Shown here: one piece after another, positions 22,305 to 33,569 of the stretch | How positions within the stretch are numbered: the stretch's first letter is position 1 | Layout of the letters: each line of letters starts with the position of its first letter | Assembly (NCBI RefSeq): GCF_027943255.1 | Contig: NC_072895.1 | Coordinates: 23,100,001 to 23,164,000 of the forward strand | Direction of reading: 5' to 3' | DNA: 64,000 nucleotides | From: Anastrepha obliqua | Taxonomy: Eukaryota > Arthropoda > Insecta > Diptera > Tephritidae | Position numbers and translations under genes: made by a program | Notes under the pieces: model-generated | Databases searched by the model: none | What the model saw: only the letters and a program-made list of their open reading frames with translations | Told to the model about the DNA's origin: nothing

Positions 22305-23044
22305 GGTTAGGTTATGTTGAATCAGTTGATCTGTGATACACACTCAGGCTCGTAGCTCATTGTGATGCTACATGGGGAACTTGTCCTTATCTCTCCTAAA
22401 AGCAGTGTTTACTTTTCAAAAATTTTAGAGTATCCCTGGTTTTCGCAGAACTGAGGTTTTGCGATTCATTAAGAAATTGTTTATCTAAAATGGTAAATCT
22501 GCGTCTGGATAGAGCAGCAGAATATCACAAAAGGTGCGAGATCGTCTCTTCCTCATCTAAACAGCTCCTGCAGAAGTCATGTGCTTGCACACTTATCCTC
22601 TGGGCGTGCCTAGCTATCAAGCAGTGCCTCGTATTAACTGAAATTAGTGTGCTACGACTGTGCTTTTTTGACTCAGCAGAGATTCTGCGCGTTTAGCATT
22701 GAGAGTCGGCCACAATTGTCGGGCGATTCTGCAGCTGGTTTCATTACGTCCTCTGTCATTCGCTGCTCTTACGATTTCCTCAAAGATAAGTAGCTTACAT
22801 GATTGTCTGTGCATGTCTTTGTCTTTATACTTATCAGTCAATTTAGTGCCGACGCTCGCAAGTTCATGGGCTCTACAGTTACTCTCAATGTTGCAATGGA
22901 CAGGAACACATGTTGCCTTTATGTGAAAGATGAGTGTCTATTTCGTTAAGAGATGTGTGGCATTTAATGGCTACCTTCAAGATTGTCAGTTGCTTTGTGA
23001 GGGATTTTATTGCTGCATGTCTGTCAATGAAAATGTTTTGTATA
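22305..23044 (-). pseudogene. LINE family E, downstream part: RNase H end, zinc knuckle, 3' tail
   Basis: On the minus strand, directly after the mariner derivative, the frame reads NIFIDRHAAIKSLTKQL, the RNase H block normally written as D.QAAIKsL. It then carries LTDKYKDKDMHRQS at about 22845-22800 and FCRSCLDEEETISHLL at about 22580-22540, the Cys/His knuckle. The 3' tail contains AACATAACCTAACC near 22315-22305, the A/ACC-rich ending shared with other LINEs here. Frameshifts are frequent. Confidence 0.8.
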
Positions 23045-23046
23045 TA

Positions 23047-23407
23047 CAGAGTTGGCCATCTTAAACTGACCCATGTGATTATTAAAAAAATATGGAAAAA
23101 GAAACATTTTTTTTGTGTTTCATTGTGAAAAACATTTAATTTAGTTCAAGGAGATTCGTTTACATCACTTTTTGAATATGATATCGCGCAAGTGGTCCCC
23201 CTTAGCTCGTATAGCGTAATGTGCCCGTTTTTCGGCGTTTTCCATAGTTTTGGCCAGCGTCTCGGCCGATATGGCGGCTATTTCCCGTCGGATATTGGCC
23301 TTAAGTGTGCCTAGTGTCTTTGGCTTGTTGACGTAAACCTTAGATTTCAAATTACAGTAAAAAGTTATAGGGTTACTCAATGGGTCAGTTTAATATGGCC
23401 AACCCTG
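23047..23407 (-). mobile_element. Mariner-type deletion derivative, 361 bp, inside a LINE
   Basis: The ends are CAGAGTTGGCCATCTTAAAC and, reverse complemented, CAGGGTTGGCCATATTAAAC, with a TA outside each (23045-23046 and 23408-23409). The minus frame at 23380-23165 encodes only the C-terminal end of a Tc1/mariner transposase (LKSKVYVNKPKT, ENAEKRAHYAIRAKGDHL, DIIFKK, stop). Catalytic residues are gone. The same C-terminus, with similar ends, occurs in the element at 33946-34798. It sits in the RNase H region of the LINE at 22305-24145. Confidence 0.88.
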
Positions 23408-23409
23408 TA

Positions 23410-24145
23410 TATATCATCTCCAGGTATTGTACTACACTGTACCAGTATCACGGCTCTTCGTATTGACATCAGCTTAGCCTGAAAGACACTACAGTAGTCG
23501 GGGAGCCGAAAACTGAAGGACATTCCCAGTTATGCGAAATATACACCTCCACCCACCCTGCCTAGGAGCATTTGAGCCATCCGTGTATATGTATATCGCC
23601 CTGTTACACATCGTCCAGTTCTCACTCTTTCCTTGAGGGTAGAAGGGTCGTGAACGTTGTAATGGCAAGTGTTGGCGGGAATGCATGGCCCACCAGTGCG
23701 TGAAGCTCCGAAATACCAGACAGGATTTTAACGTGACCGTAGTCCATGATTGACTACTTACTTAAAGTGTTCAGGCTTATTGTCACACTGCGCGCAATAA
23801 CTCTTTCCTGTAAATCTACCAGAAGGAAGTTTAATGTCGCTTATAATGCTTTCGATGGAGTGGTTGACATTGTGCTGATTATAAGAACAGATGCGAGCCA
23901 TTGAACCTTGCAAATCTTTTGATGTTTATACCCTTCTCAAATGCATTCCACTATACTACAATACCATAGTAGAGAATTGACCTAACTACTGCTGTGTAGA
24001 GCCAGTGTACCGTTCTGAGTTCCATACCCCATTTTTCCTCAATTAGACTGCCGCAGGGGTATAACGCCATCATGGCTTTGCAAGCTCTCTCTGCGATTGT
24101 GGTTTTTTATCTGACCACAATAAAATTTATGTTAGATCGAAATGA
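23410..24145 (-). pseudogene. LINE family E, upstream part: RT thumb and first half of RNase H
   Basis: Minus-strand blocks are KWGMELRTVHWLYTAVVRS and ILYYGIVVWW (about 24035-23955), then a region with HALVGHAFPP (about 23700-23670). IYIYTDGSNAPRQGG is the first RNase H Asp (about 23600-23560), and FRLPDYCSVFQAKL in a third frame ends at the mariner insertion (23408). The 5' truncation is near 24145. Three frames are needed to follow it, so it is long dead. Confidence 0.82.
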
Positions 24146-24149
24146 GCTG

Positions 24150-24380
24150 GGGGAGCAATATGTTTACCAGGTTTCGGCGTGCTTTATGTAGTCATTATGA
24201 AGATACATAGATTTACCTAAAACCTGATGATATCTTCGAATAACAAGCCCATAAGCATACTCGCTAACTTCACCTCGTTGGCTATTTTGTATTCTTTTTA
24301 CTTATTTGACATTACGCAGATGAAAATGAAGTAACTTTTTCTCGACTAATATTTGTTTGTTTATTTTATTTTAATTGCAG
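24150..24380. other. Putative intron end: polypyrimidine tract and acceptor
   Basis: The last 30 bases before 24381 are T-rich (tttgtttattttattttaattgcag). They end in TTGCAG, a good fly 3' splice site. The remainder is unique DNA. Confidence 0.6.
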
Positions 24381-24526
24381 AAAGATTTATACGTGAGCAA
24401 AGTTGATCCGGGTTCGCCACGCGCCGAGCGTAAATTTTCAGCCGCGACCGCGCCATCGATGAAAACAAAGTGGCTGAAAGCATTTAGAAGCCTAAAACCG
24501 GCTTCCGGTTCAGCACCAGCCGATAG
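24381..24526 (+). CDS. Internal coding exon of an unrecognised host gene
   Basis: A T-rich tract and TTGCAG precede position 24381, and GATAG|GTGAGT follows 24526, so both splice sites fit the consensus. The 146-bp segment has no stop in the frame starting at its first base. It encodes KDLYVSKVDPGSPRAERKFS, then AATAPSMKTKWLKAFRSLKP and ASGSAPAD, leaving two bases at the end (enters in phase 0, leaves in phase 2). Its G+C content is clearly higher than the flanks, the codons look used, and no transposon family is matched. The peptide is basic with one Trp-Leu-Lys amphipathic stretch and Pro/Ser/Ala linkers. That suits a disordered part of a scaffold or signalling protein, but I do not recognise the gene. 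No partner exon is seen within the window, implying introns of more than 24 kb upstream and more than 39 kb downstream. An antisense frame over the same DNA is a shadow. Confidence 0.72.
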
Positions 24527-24532
24527 GTGAGT
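24527..24532 (+). promoter_or_regulatory. 5' splice site GTGAGT
   Basis: The hexamer GTGAGT after GATAG matches the U1-binding consensus. It sets the right border of the exon. Confidence 0.7.
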
Positions 24533-25194
24533 AAATTTGAAGAACAGAAAAACAAAAAAACAAAAAAACAAAAACAAAAACTAAAAAAAAATATATATAT
24601 CAACATAAAATCGATAAATCACTTAAGTTGAGATGCACGTAATTTTTATAAGAAAAAATAAATTTTTAAGATATTTTATTAAAAATATTCTGGTATAAGT
24701 TAATTCTAAGTACTTTATTTACTATACTACTCGAGAACCAGGTACCTACTTTCTAAGAGATGTTATGAACTGAAAATTTTGCAGTTACCAATCATTTCCT
24801 TTTTCCTTTGAAACACAATTATTCAAATTTTAGTTTTGTTTTTAGTTTATGGCGACGCCTACATTAAATACCAAATAACGTAGTTTCAAAATATAATTGA
24901 TTAATTATTTTAGAATTTATTTTAAGTATCAGCATTGAGTTTGAGTAAAAAATAGACTATAAGTCATATATAATATAATATGAAGCTTCGAGTTTAGTGC
25001 AAGTGCTGCCACCTTGAACTTTGGGCGAGAACTAAAACTTACGTGTAAGTTAAGGTATTGTCTCAATCCTGGCCTACAGAAACTTACAGCACACAAATTG
25101 ATTTTTTTCTACGTTTTACGTTTTGTATGTTGATCGACAGTGGGGCGCGGTCAACATTTAGTTAAGAATTTTTTTACTGTCGATATAAGGTTAG
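24533..25194. other. Intronic AT-rich DNA, no gene seen
   Basis: A-rich runs at 24545-24600 are followed by unique sequence. No motif is recognisable. Confidence 0.5.
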
Positions 25195-26930
25195 GTATAA
25201 TTTTAAAGGAGGAATTCCAAACTTTGGTTTCAACAAAAAAAAAAAAATTAATTTCTATCTTTTGTTTAAGCCTAACTGAAAAAATAGCAAATATATCGAA
25301 ATTTCAAAAAAAAATACTTGAAATTCCGAACTTTCCTTTGAGCCTAATTAAAAATAAATAAAAAACATCGAAGTTTGAAAAAAAAGTCTAACTTTAGTTT
25401 GAGCCTAATTAAATAAATACTAAAAATATTGAAGTTTGAAACAAAAAAGTTTTCAAACTTTGGTTTGAACCTAATAAAAAAAATTTCAAAAATAGCCAAG
25501 GTTTGGAAAAAAATATTTAAAAAAATTTCAAACTTTCGTTTGCGCCTAATTTAAAAAATCTTAAAAATAGCGAAGTTTAAAAAAAAAATTAAACTTTCGC
25601 TGGATCTTATTTAAAAAAGTATCAAAAATATCCGACTTTGAAAAAAACTTTGTTAAAAAAAAATTTTTTACTTTCCTTTCAGCCTATTCTAAAAAAAAAT
25701 GAAAAATATTCAACTTTGAAAAAGAAGTTTGAAAGAAATATTGAAGTTTGAGAAAAAAAAATTCCGAACTTTTATATGAGCCTAATTCAAAAAATATAAA
25801 AAATATCGAAGTTTGCAAAAAGCTCTTACTTTAGTTTGAGCCTAATTAAAAAGAATTAAAAATATCCAAATTTAAAAAAGTCAAACTTTTGGTTGATCCT
25901 AATCAAAAAAATATCAAAACTATCTAAGTTTCAAAATAAAAATTCCAAACTTTCAATTGATCCTAATTAAAAAAATAGCAGAAATACCCAAGTTTGGAAA
26001 AAAGATATTAAAAAATTCCAAACTTTCGTTTGAGCCTATTTAAAAAAATATCAAAAATATTGAAGTTTGAAAGAAAAGTTTCCAAACTTTGGTTTAAGCC
26101 TAATAAAAAAATATCAAAAATATTGAAGTTTGAAAACAAAAAAGTTAAAAATATAGCGAAAATACCCAAGTTTGAATACTTTTTTTTTTAATTCCAAATT
26201 TTCACCTGGGCCTAATTAAAAAAAATAGCACAAATATCCAAGTTTGAAAAAAAAAATATTTAAGAAAATTCCAAACTTTCGTTTGAGCCTATTTAAAAAA
26301 ATATCAAAAATATCCAAGTTTGAAATTTTTTTTTTTTAATTCCAAACTTTCGCTTGAGACTAATTAAATAAATATCAAAAATATTGAAGTTTGAAAAAAA
26401 AGATGTTTTCAAACTTTGGTTTGAGCCCGATAAAAAAATATCATAAATATCGAAGTTTGAAATCAAAAAAATTTTAAAACTTTCAACTTTCCTTTGAGGC
26501 TAATTAAAACAACATGAAAAATATCCAAGTTTAAAAAAATCAAACTTTCGTTTGAGCTTCATTATAAAGATGTCAAAGTTTGAAAAAAAAATTTTAAATA
26601 ACTTAAAATTTCAGACTTTTGTTTTAGCCAAATTAAAAAAAATCGAAAATAAAATTTAAAGAAGTAGAAAAAAGCAAGAAATTTAAAAATTGCAAAAAAT
26701 TTTTGTTTAAATAATTCAAAATTTCATACTTTTGCTTGAGCCAAATTAAAAAAAAGAAATCGAAAATAAAATTTAAAAAAGTAGAAAAAAGCAAAAAATT
26801 AAAAAATTAAAAAAAAAAATATTTTTTAAATAACTAAAACTTTCATACTTTGGTTTGAGCCAAATTAAAAAAAAATCGAAAATAAAATTTAAAAAAATTG
26901 AAAAAAGTGAAAAACTTAAATTAAAAACAT
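25195..26930. repeat. Degenerate A-rich tandem array, about 22 units
   Basis: A unit of roughly 60-75 bp recurs with the order CAAACTTTCGTTTGAGCCTA, then A-rich spacer, then ATATCGAAGTTTGAAAAAA. The 'gagcctaat' core or variants appears near 25343, 25403, 25467, 25543, 25778, 25839, 25959, 26032, 26210, 26286, 26355 and onward. In the last three units the core becomes 'gagccaaatt' and spacing widens to about 118 bp (26624, 26740, 26860). CAAACTT and AAGTTTG are inverted in each unit, so a single unit could fold. It is non-coding. Confidence 0.9.
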
Positions 26931-28732
26931 AAAATCTGACGATAGAAATCCTATATAAGAAATAATTTATTTCTCTCTTCGGCCAAAAACTATAGTTACA
27001 ATTCAGACAAAACTTACTTACATAATAAAATTAGAAATTTGGAGGTCCTATGCCTCGGAAAAAACTTCATACGAGTATTTCCTTCACTCGTTTGCACGAT
27101 TTGCTGCTATTAGTAGAGCATCTTCACGAAATTTCATCAAAATCGGAGCGTTGGAGTTTCTAGACTTTTTTACTTTACGCGCCTTGCCCCAAATGGACAT
27201 TTATTGTGAAATTTTGCTGACTTAAAAAAAAAAAATGGCAAAATTTGCCAAGTTTTATTCATTTTTATTATTTTTGCGATTTACTATTAAAATCGCTGGA
27301 AATTTTAAAATTTGTTTTTGGATAAGCATTTAAGTATTTCGTATGCATCCTACAGTAATACACCGAATTATTCACCAAACCTTGCCTTTCATGGTCTAGT
27401 ATTTGAAGAGGAAAAGCATACTAGTTCGATCGTAACCAGAATTGTACCAGTTGGAAATGGGCAAGTTAGAGAGGCAATCAAATTAAAAAATTTGCCTCTA
27501 GTAGAATGCTTCAAAGAATAATGCACGAAATATTAATTGGAAGTATACAAATGTAAATGAAGTCAATCAGCGGATTTTGCCCATTGGAAACTAGTATTTT
27601 TATTGTTCCACCACTGACTCATTTTGAACGGACTAATTAATTGTTATTCTAATGATGTATGGCTGTCAACTGACATTACGTGAGACATGAGAATAGCGCC
27701 TTTTTAACAAAAATAGAAGAGAAACTATTTCAGCTATAAAGCATACTGATGCAAAGTAGTTCAGAACTAGTAAGTAGGTAACTAGTTGCAGCTCAGTTTG
27801 TTCGGTTGTTGTCAGTGCGAAAAAAGAGTGCAAGGAAGCGCTCTTAGCAGAAAAATAAGAGAGTTTCATATCATATTATCTATCCATATATAATTTATAC
27901 TATTTGCGCTTAATATTTATAATCGGTGCTTACTGCTAATTTCATAATAAAATAAATAATTACAGCATTTACACGAAATTATAAATCTAGTTTCAATCAT
28001 AGCTTATTAATATCTTCATAAATACCCCTCAATATCTATGGTGTAAGTAATTAAATAAAAATAAGTCAGTGTTAGAGTTTAAAAACTTGAGGATCAATGT
28101 GTGTAATATTTATAAATTCGGCTTTGACCAGCTTATGGGGAGTGTGGGAACCGAGGATAGTAGGAGTATGACTTCAGTATCTGGTTAAGCTTCATTTGCT
28201 TGATTTTAATATCTCGTATAGTTTTTTAACGCACAGCAGTGTCCTGCAGCCAAAGATATTTCGGTAGATTTAATGGGCCTTGTGGCTCAGGCACGCTTGG
28301 AATCAATCATAGGACCAAGTTTCAAAAAATCTAAGAAAGTGTTCACTGAACTCGAGTAGCTAATCATAAACTCGAATAACAAACTTAAACTGAATATTTC
28401 TTTTTATTCCTCAAACCCATTTGTAATACAAATGTAGTAGGCAGACTTCCGCATGAAGAATTTAAGTTGGCAAAGGAAGTTCCAAATTCACAACAGATTT
28501 CCTATATCACAAAACTCATACGGAAATCGAAATCTTCTGCAAAACATCTTAAAATATAAATGTAAGGAATCTCTAATTAATAATTATTTATTCATTGGAA
28601 CAAATCAATAATTAATTACAATTTGTTGATCAAAATCGAAGTGCAAACTTGAAATGAAAAAAAAAAAACTGTTCCGGTCAAAGCATAGGCCGGGGAAGTC
28701 AGAGTAAAGGGCACAAATTATAACTAAAGGAT
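26931..28732. other. No gene seen; unique DNA
   Basis: A 69-residue + frame at 27312-27521 contains SSIVTRIVPVGNGQ. Its DNA around 27425-27460 (tactagttcg ... ttgtaccagt) loosely resembles the reverse complement of the 126-bp satellite at 30885-32110. I therefore suspect an old satellite-related fragment rather than a gene. The rest is unremarkable. Confidence 0.4.
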
Positions 28733-29215
28733 GATTTTTTATGAGCTATAGGAAAGTTTTTCAAAAAAACACACGTGAATTCAGAAAAATGCATGACATT
28801 TTTATTTAAATCGAAGGTATAGTCCATATAATTTAATGTTTGAAGATTATTTCATGCAAATCTTCACTGCGGCTGAGCTTCAAATGGTCCATCCGCTTAG
28901 TCCAATTTTGGCATACTCTTTCCAATGTTTCGGCCGGTATCTCACATATAAATGCTTTAATGTTGTCTTCCAATGCGTTAATTGAAGCAGGCTTGTCTAA
29001 ATAGACATAACTTAGCCCCCACAAAAAATAATCTAAAGGCGTTATATCGCACGATCTGGGTGGCCAATTGATAGGTGTCGAACTCGAAATAAAATGTTCA
29101 CCAGACTCGCCTCTCAACAAGTCCATTGTTACGCGTGCTGCGTGGCATGTGGCACAAAGCTTCACAACGCTTTTTTTTGTGTATTTATTGATGGCTAATC
29201 GCAATTGCAGACATT
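28733..29215 (-). pseudogene. Tc1/mariner-type transposase, C-terminal remnant
   Basis: A 123-residue minus frame (29204-28833) carries ATCHAARVTMDLLRGE, then NWPPRSCDITPLDYFLWG (third catalytic Asp region of the mariner-type DDE fold), then ETLERVCQNWTKRM and LHEIIFKH at the stop. The second catalytic Asp, normally in WFQQDGATCH, is replaced by KLCATCH. The N-terminal DNA-binding part is absent. A likely outer end (AAAGGATGATTTTTTATGAG) lies at about 28726-28745. Confidence 0.8.
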
Positions 29216-30469
29216 TTTAAGCCGGTCCATCGTGCACCACAAAAGTACGTTCCAAGTATCAATTACGCACTCCAGTTTGCTCCGCGATAGCTTTTCATCG
29301 TTGACACACCACTGCTTCTAAGGTTCTAAAAATATCTTAAGCTCAACTGGGAGCTTCAAATTCTAGAACCTTCTCTCACCAATCGTTGAATAATAAGCGC
29401 GGCCTTGCGACGATTTCTGGTAGGGTGACATGACTTGGGCAATCCGAACGTTCAAGGTCAATCTGCTGGTTAAGATGCACTAAAAATTAGAAGAACAGTG
29501 TTGGATCGTTTAATCAACGGTACAGAATTCCCACAATACTTCAAGCTATTGCTTGATTTTCTAGCAAAAAAGTAGAATTGGAGCGCACCCAACATTCACG
29601 TTATCTGTTTCAAATAACTGTCACAGAAAGCCTTTTAACAGCTCAATCAGAAAGGGCTGGGGCATTCTTTTGAAATATGCTTCTTAACAAGCAAAATGTT
29701 AAATCTGCACTGAATCTAAATCCTAAATTTTTAATGACCTACCCTCATTTGATAGGCGTTGCAGAATTTAAGAGATACTACGAGCACTGTACCCAATGCG
29801 GCTATGCACACTTTTTATTCGCTAAAAATAAAGTGAATGCATAAAAATTGTGTACTCTATAGAAAAATTGCAAATTATTCAAACAGTTGCATATTTTAGT
29901 AACTCACAAAGTGAAAGCTGTTGCATGAAAGTTTTTGGCTTATGGCTGCAAAATCACCAGCCTACGCAGATAAACTCGCATATTCCAACGACTGTGCATT
30001 TCCGAGTACCTCCGCAAACACACATTTCACACTAAATGATTTTCCCAAGCGGTCGATGAGCACTTGCACTGATTGCGGCTGGTTGTGGCAGCATCAGGGA
30101 ATTACAAATGCAAGCTTCAAAACTAGAAGTAACTTTGCAGCAGAATCTGCAAAAATAAAGTAAATAAAAAAACCGGCCTGGAACTGTGAAATGTAGAAAA
30201 ACGTAAGAGAAATCATGTTTTTTATGCACGCGCACGCATACATGCGCACACGAGTGCATTACTTTGATTTGGAAAATTTTGCGCTTATACATACATCATA
30301 ACTGTAGGCCTTGAAAAATACAAAAATTGCTGCATATCGATAGTTGGAAAACGGCTCGTAAGCACACACAAATACACAGACAAGTCCTTACTACCCTAAA
30401 TTAAAACCTGCGTGCGAGTACTAGTTCCGAAATGACTACCAGTTGTAGCTGAAGAATGTGGTTTCTAAA
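29216..30469. other. No gene seen; unique DNA
   Basis: Short frames at 29850-30163 (+) and 30032-30292 (-) have no motif. A CA run lies at about 30362-30378. Nothing else is recognisable. Confidence 0.45.
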
Positions 30470-30830
30470 ATTAATATTACAACAAAATTTAAAAACTATT
30501 AAAATTTATAAAAATCAGCAGTTTTTGACGAGTTGAAAATGTAAATAAAAATTTAAAAACAAAATTAAAAAAATATTAAAATTTAAAAAAGTCATCTGTT
30601 TTGGACGAGTTGAAAACATTAATAAAAACCAATAAACCAAAATTTAAAAAATATTAAAATATGTAAAAATCATCAGTTTTGGGCGAGTTGAAATGTAAAT
30701 AAAAACTTAGAAACAAAAATTAAAAAAATATTATATTAAAATTTATGAAAATCATCAGTTTTGGACGAGTTGAATGTAAATAAAAATTAGTAAACCAAAA
30801 TTTTAAAAATTTTTAAATTTATAAGGTAAA
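30470..30830. repeat. Tandem repeat, about 80-bp unit, 4-5 copies
   Basis: The core CATCAGTTTTGGACGAGTTG (first copy cagcagtttttgacgagttg) starts its GACGAG/GGCGAG near 30527, 30604, 30682 and 30764, spaced about 77-82 bp, with A-rich spacers of 'aaaatttaaaaa' type. Confidence 0.88.
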
Positions 30831-30884
30831 CTTGAAAATAACGATAATAAAAAAAAGAAGAATATATTTGCATACAAATCTAAT

Positions 30885-32110
30885 TGGGCATTTTGCAACT
30901 GGGAGAAGTCTAGTCCATTTCGAACTAGTATCACTTCTTCTAGATTGCTGAGTATTTTAATTTTTCATTGCTAAGTAAAATTAGTATATTTATTTTGCAT
31001 AAAAATCCAATTCCTATTTTTGTCACTGGTTCAAAGTCTAGTCCATTTTTAACTAGTATCACTTCTTCTAGCGTGTTGAGTAGTTTAATTTTTCATTGCT
31101 AGGCAAAAATAGTATATTTGTTTTGCGTAAAAATCCAATACGTCTTTTTGTCACTGGTGCAAGTCTAGTCCATTTCGAACTAGTATCACTTCTTCTAGCT
31201 TGCAGAGTAGTTTGACTTTTCATTGCTAGGTAAAAGTAGTATATTTATTTGCATAAAAATCCAATTCGTTTTTTGCAACTAGTAGGAATCTAGTCCATTT
31301 CAAACCAGTATCACTTTTTCTAGCTTGCTGAGTGCTTAATTTTTCATTGCTGGGTAAAAATAGTATACTTGTTTTGCATAAAAATCCAATTCATTTTTTG
31401 TCACTGGTACAAGTCTAGTCCATTTCGAACTCGTATCACTTTTCTACCTTATTGAGTAGTTCAATTTTTCATTGCTAGGTAAAAATAGTATACTTGTTTT
31501 GCATAAAAATCCAATTCCTATTTTTGTCACTGGTACAAGACTAGTCCATTGCGAACTAGTATCACTTCTTCTATCTTGCTGAGCAGTTTAATTTGTCATT
31601 GCTAGGTAAAAATAGTGTATTTATTTTGCATAAAATTCCAATTCGTTTTTCTATCACTGCTACAGGTCTAGTCCATTTCGAACTGGTATCACTTCTTGTA
31701 GCTTGTTGAGTAGTTTATAATTTTCATTGCTAGGTAAAAGTAGTATACTTTTTTTGTGTAAAAATCCAATTCGTATTTTTGTCACTGGTACAAGTCTAGT
31801 CCATTTCGAACTAGTATCACTTTTTCCATCAAATATACCTTCACAATCCACTTAACTGGCTGAGTAGTTTGATTATTGATTGGTGTGTAGAAATAGTATA
31901 TTTGTTTCAGCTAGTGTAATTGTAGCGCATTTCGAACTAGTATCACTTCTACTCTTAAATGAGAGTTCATAAACTTTGTTTCATGTTTGTTGAGTAATCT
32001 GGCTTTTCACAGTAGAATAATATTTGCTTTGCATACATCACTAGATGGTAATTTTACACCTAGCACAAGACTAGTCCCGTTCGTACTAGTACCACTTCTT
32101 CCATCAAATA
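30885..32110. repeat. Satellite-like tandem array, about 126-bp unit, 8 good and 2 diverged copies
   Basis: The word CTAGTCCATTTCGAACTAG begins near 30910, 31038, 31165, 31290, 31415, 31541, 31668 and 31796, spacing 125-128 bp. Diverged copies lie near 31920 and 32071. Each unit then reads TATCACTTCTTCTAG, a TTTTCATTGCTAGG block, and ends GCATAAAAATCCAATTC. CTAGT..ACTAG gives each unit a short inverted repeat. Minus-strand frames over 31660-31851 and 32007-32210 are by-products. Confidence 0.93.
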
Positions 32111-33569
32111 ACAGTGCAGCTTGTCCACTGCATATGTAAATGCATGAGTGTATGAGTGCAAAGAAACACATGTTTGTGTCGATGATATGTTTTAACACAC
32201 ACACACACACACGAGCAAATGCGGTTCTGCCTTATGTAATCGTTGAAATGTAAAATTTTCAATGAAAAATTATTATTTTTCACCATTACCACTGCCGGCG
32301 TCGCTGTTGGTATGTGCGGCTGTCGCAACCAGAACCGTTATAGCTGCTGAAGTGAAATATTTGCTACCCCGCCTGAAAGTATGCCAAATATACATTCAAT
32401 GCAGACTGACGATTGAGGCAACAGCTTACAATAAGGTTTTCTAAGCACGTGTTGTGTGAGTGTGTGTGTATGTGTGCATGTGCGAATGTGTGCATGTGTT
32501 GACCAACATTAGTGATTTTACGCTGAGGATATCGAATATCAACGCCGCGAAGGGAAAAAATAACGCTTCAAAGCAAACAAATCAAAGACAGCAAAATAGA
32601 TGTTTGTATGCGCTTAGAGCGTGAAAAAAGTTCGCTGAAAGCCCTGATTTGTGGCGCATGGAAATATGAAACTTTCACGTCGATTGCAGCTGCTATAGCT
32701 ACAGATCGCAAAAACCAGCAGTTTTCATGAACAATAGCAAACTATCTGCTTTCCGTCTTCCTTTGCGATTGCTTGCCACAATAGTGTGTAGTTGTGTGTA
32801 GAGACGAGTAGATTGCCACAATAAAAGAGGAAAAACACCATGACTGACAGCATTTGCAGATTTTCCATTCAATATTACATATTTTATGCAACACTCGCTT
32901 CGCTTTTGCTGATATGTGTCAGCAGTTGCTTGGCAGCTTGTTTGGCATTCGCTAAAAGGAAATACCAGCAATGAAAGCAAAAAAAAAAAAAATATTATAA
33001 AATATTACATTTAACTAATGAGAAGTTCAATGCGGTTGCTTTGCTGTTTATGCAGTGAAATGCAGAACCAAGACAAACTCAGCGCACACTTTTGAAAAAT
33101 GAAATTTAAATAAGGTTGTACTTATCAGGCAGGCTTTCACATCAACGGCGTTTGATTTTTTACTATTTTTGCTTTTTTTTGTTTCGTGCAAAACTTTGGT
33201 TTTGTAACTTTTGACTGCACAGTTCAGATGCTTGCCAACAGCTACAGTCAAACTACATTTCACTTCAGCTCTTTGCGGTTTACAATAATGACTAACCGCA
33301 ATGTGGATTATTTACTATGAAATATTTTACTTTTATATTTATTATAAAAAATACAGTTGTAGAGAATGTTTCTGCTCAAATTACGTAATTGGCTGAGTAG
33401 CGTGGGTTGTGCAAAAAAATTAAAAAATTGCGGAAGTGGCAAAACCAGAAGCTGCATTTTTATTGATCTAAAGAAATTTACCAAACCAATTTAAAGTAAA
33501 ATTATAAGCCTTGGATGTATCATTAGTATGCCTTGTCATTCGTTCATAATAGACTATTGCGAATACCAC
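32111..33569. other. Host-like unique DNA, no gene seen
   Basis: CA and GT runs lie at about 32194-32211 and 32448-32500. Composition at 32280-32950 is more balanced than in the repeats. No transposon motif or splice-bounded frame is found. Confidence 0.4.

Noticed and set aside
24371..24577. Antisense 68-residue frame over the exon
   Set aside because: It includes the poly-T side of the intron and lacks splice logic; the + strand reading explains the openness.
25195..26930. Regularly spaced repeats that superficially resemble a CRISPR array
   Set aside because: Spacers are not unique, the repeats are degenerate and A-rich, and the genome is clearly animal.
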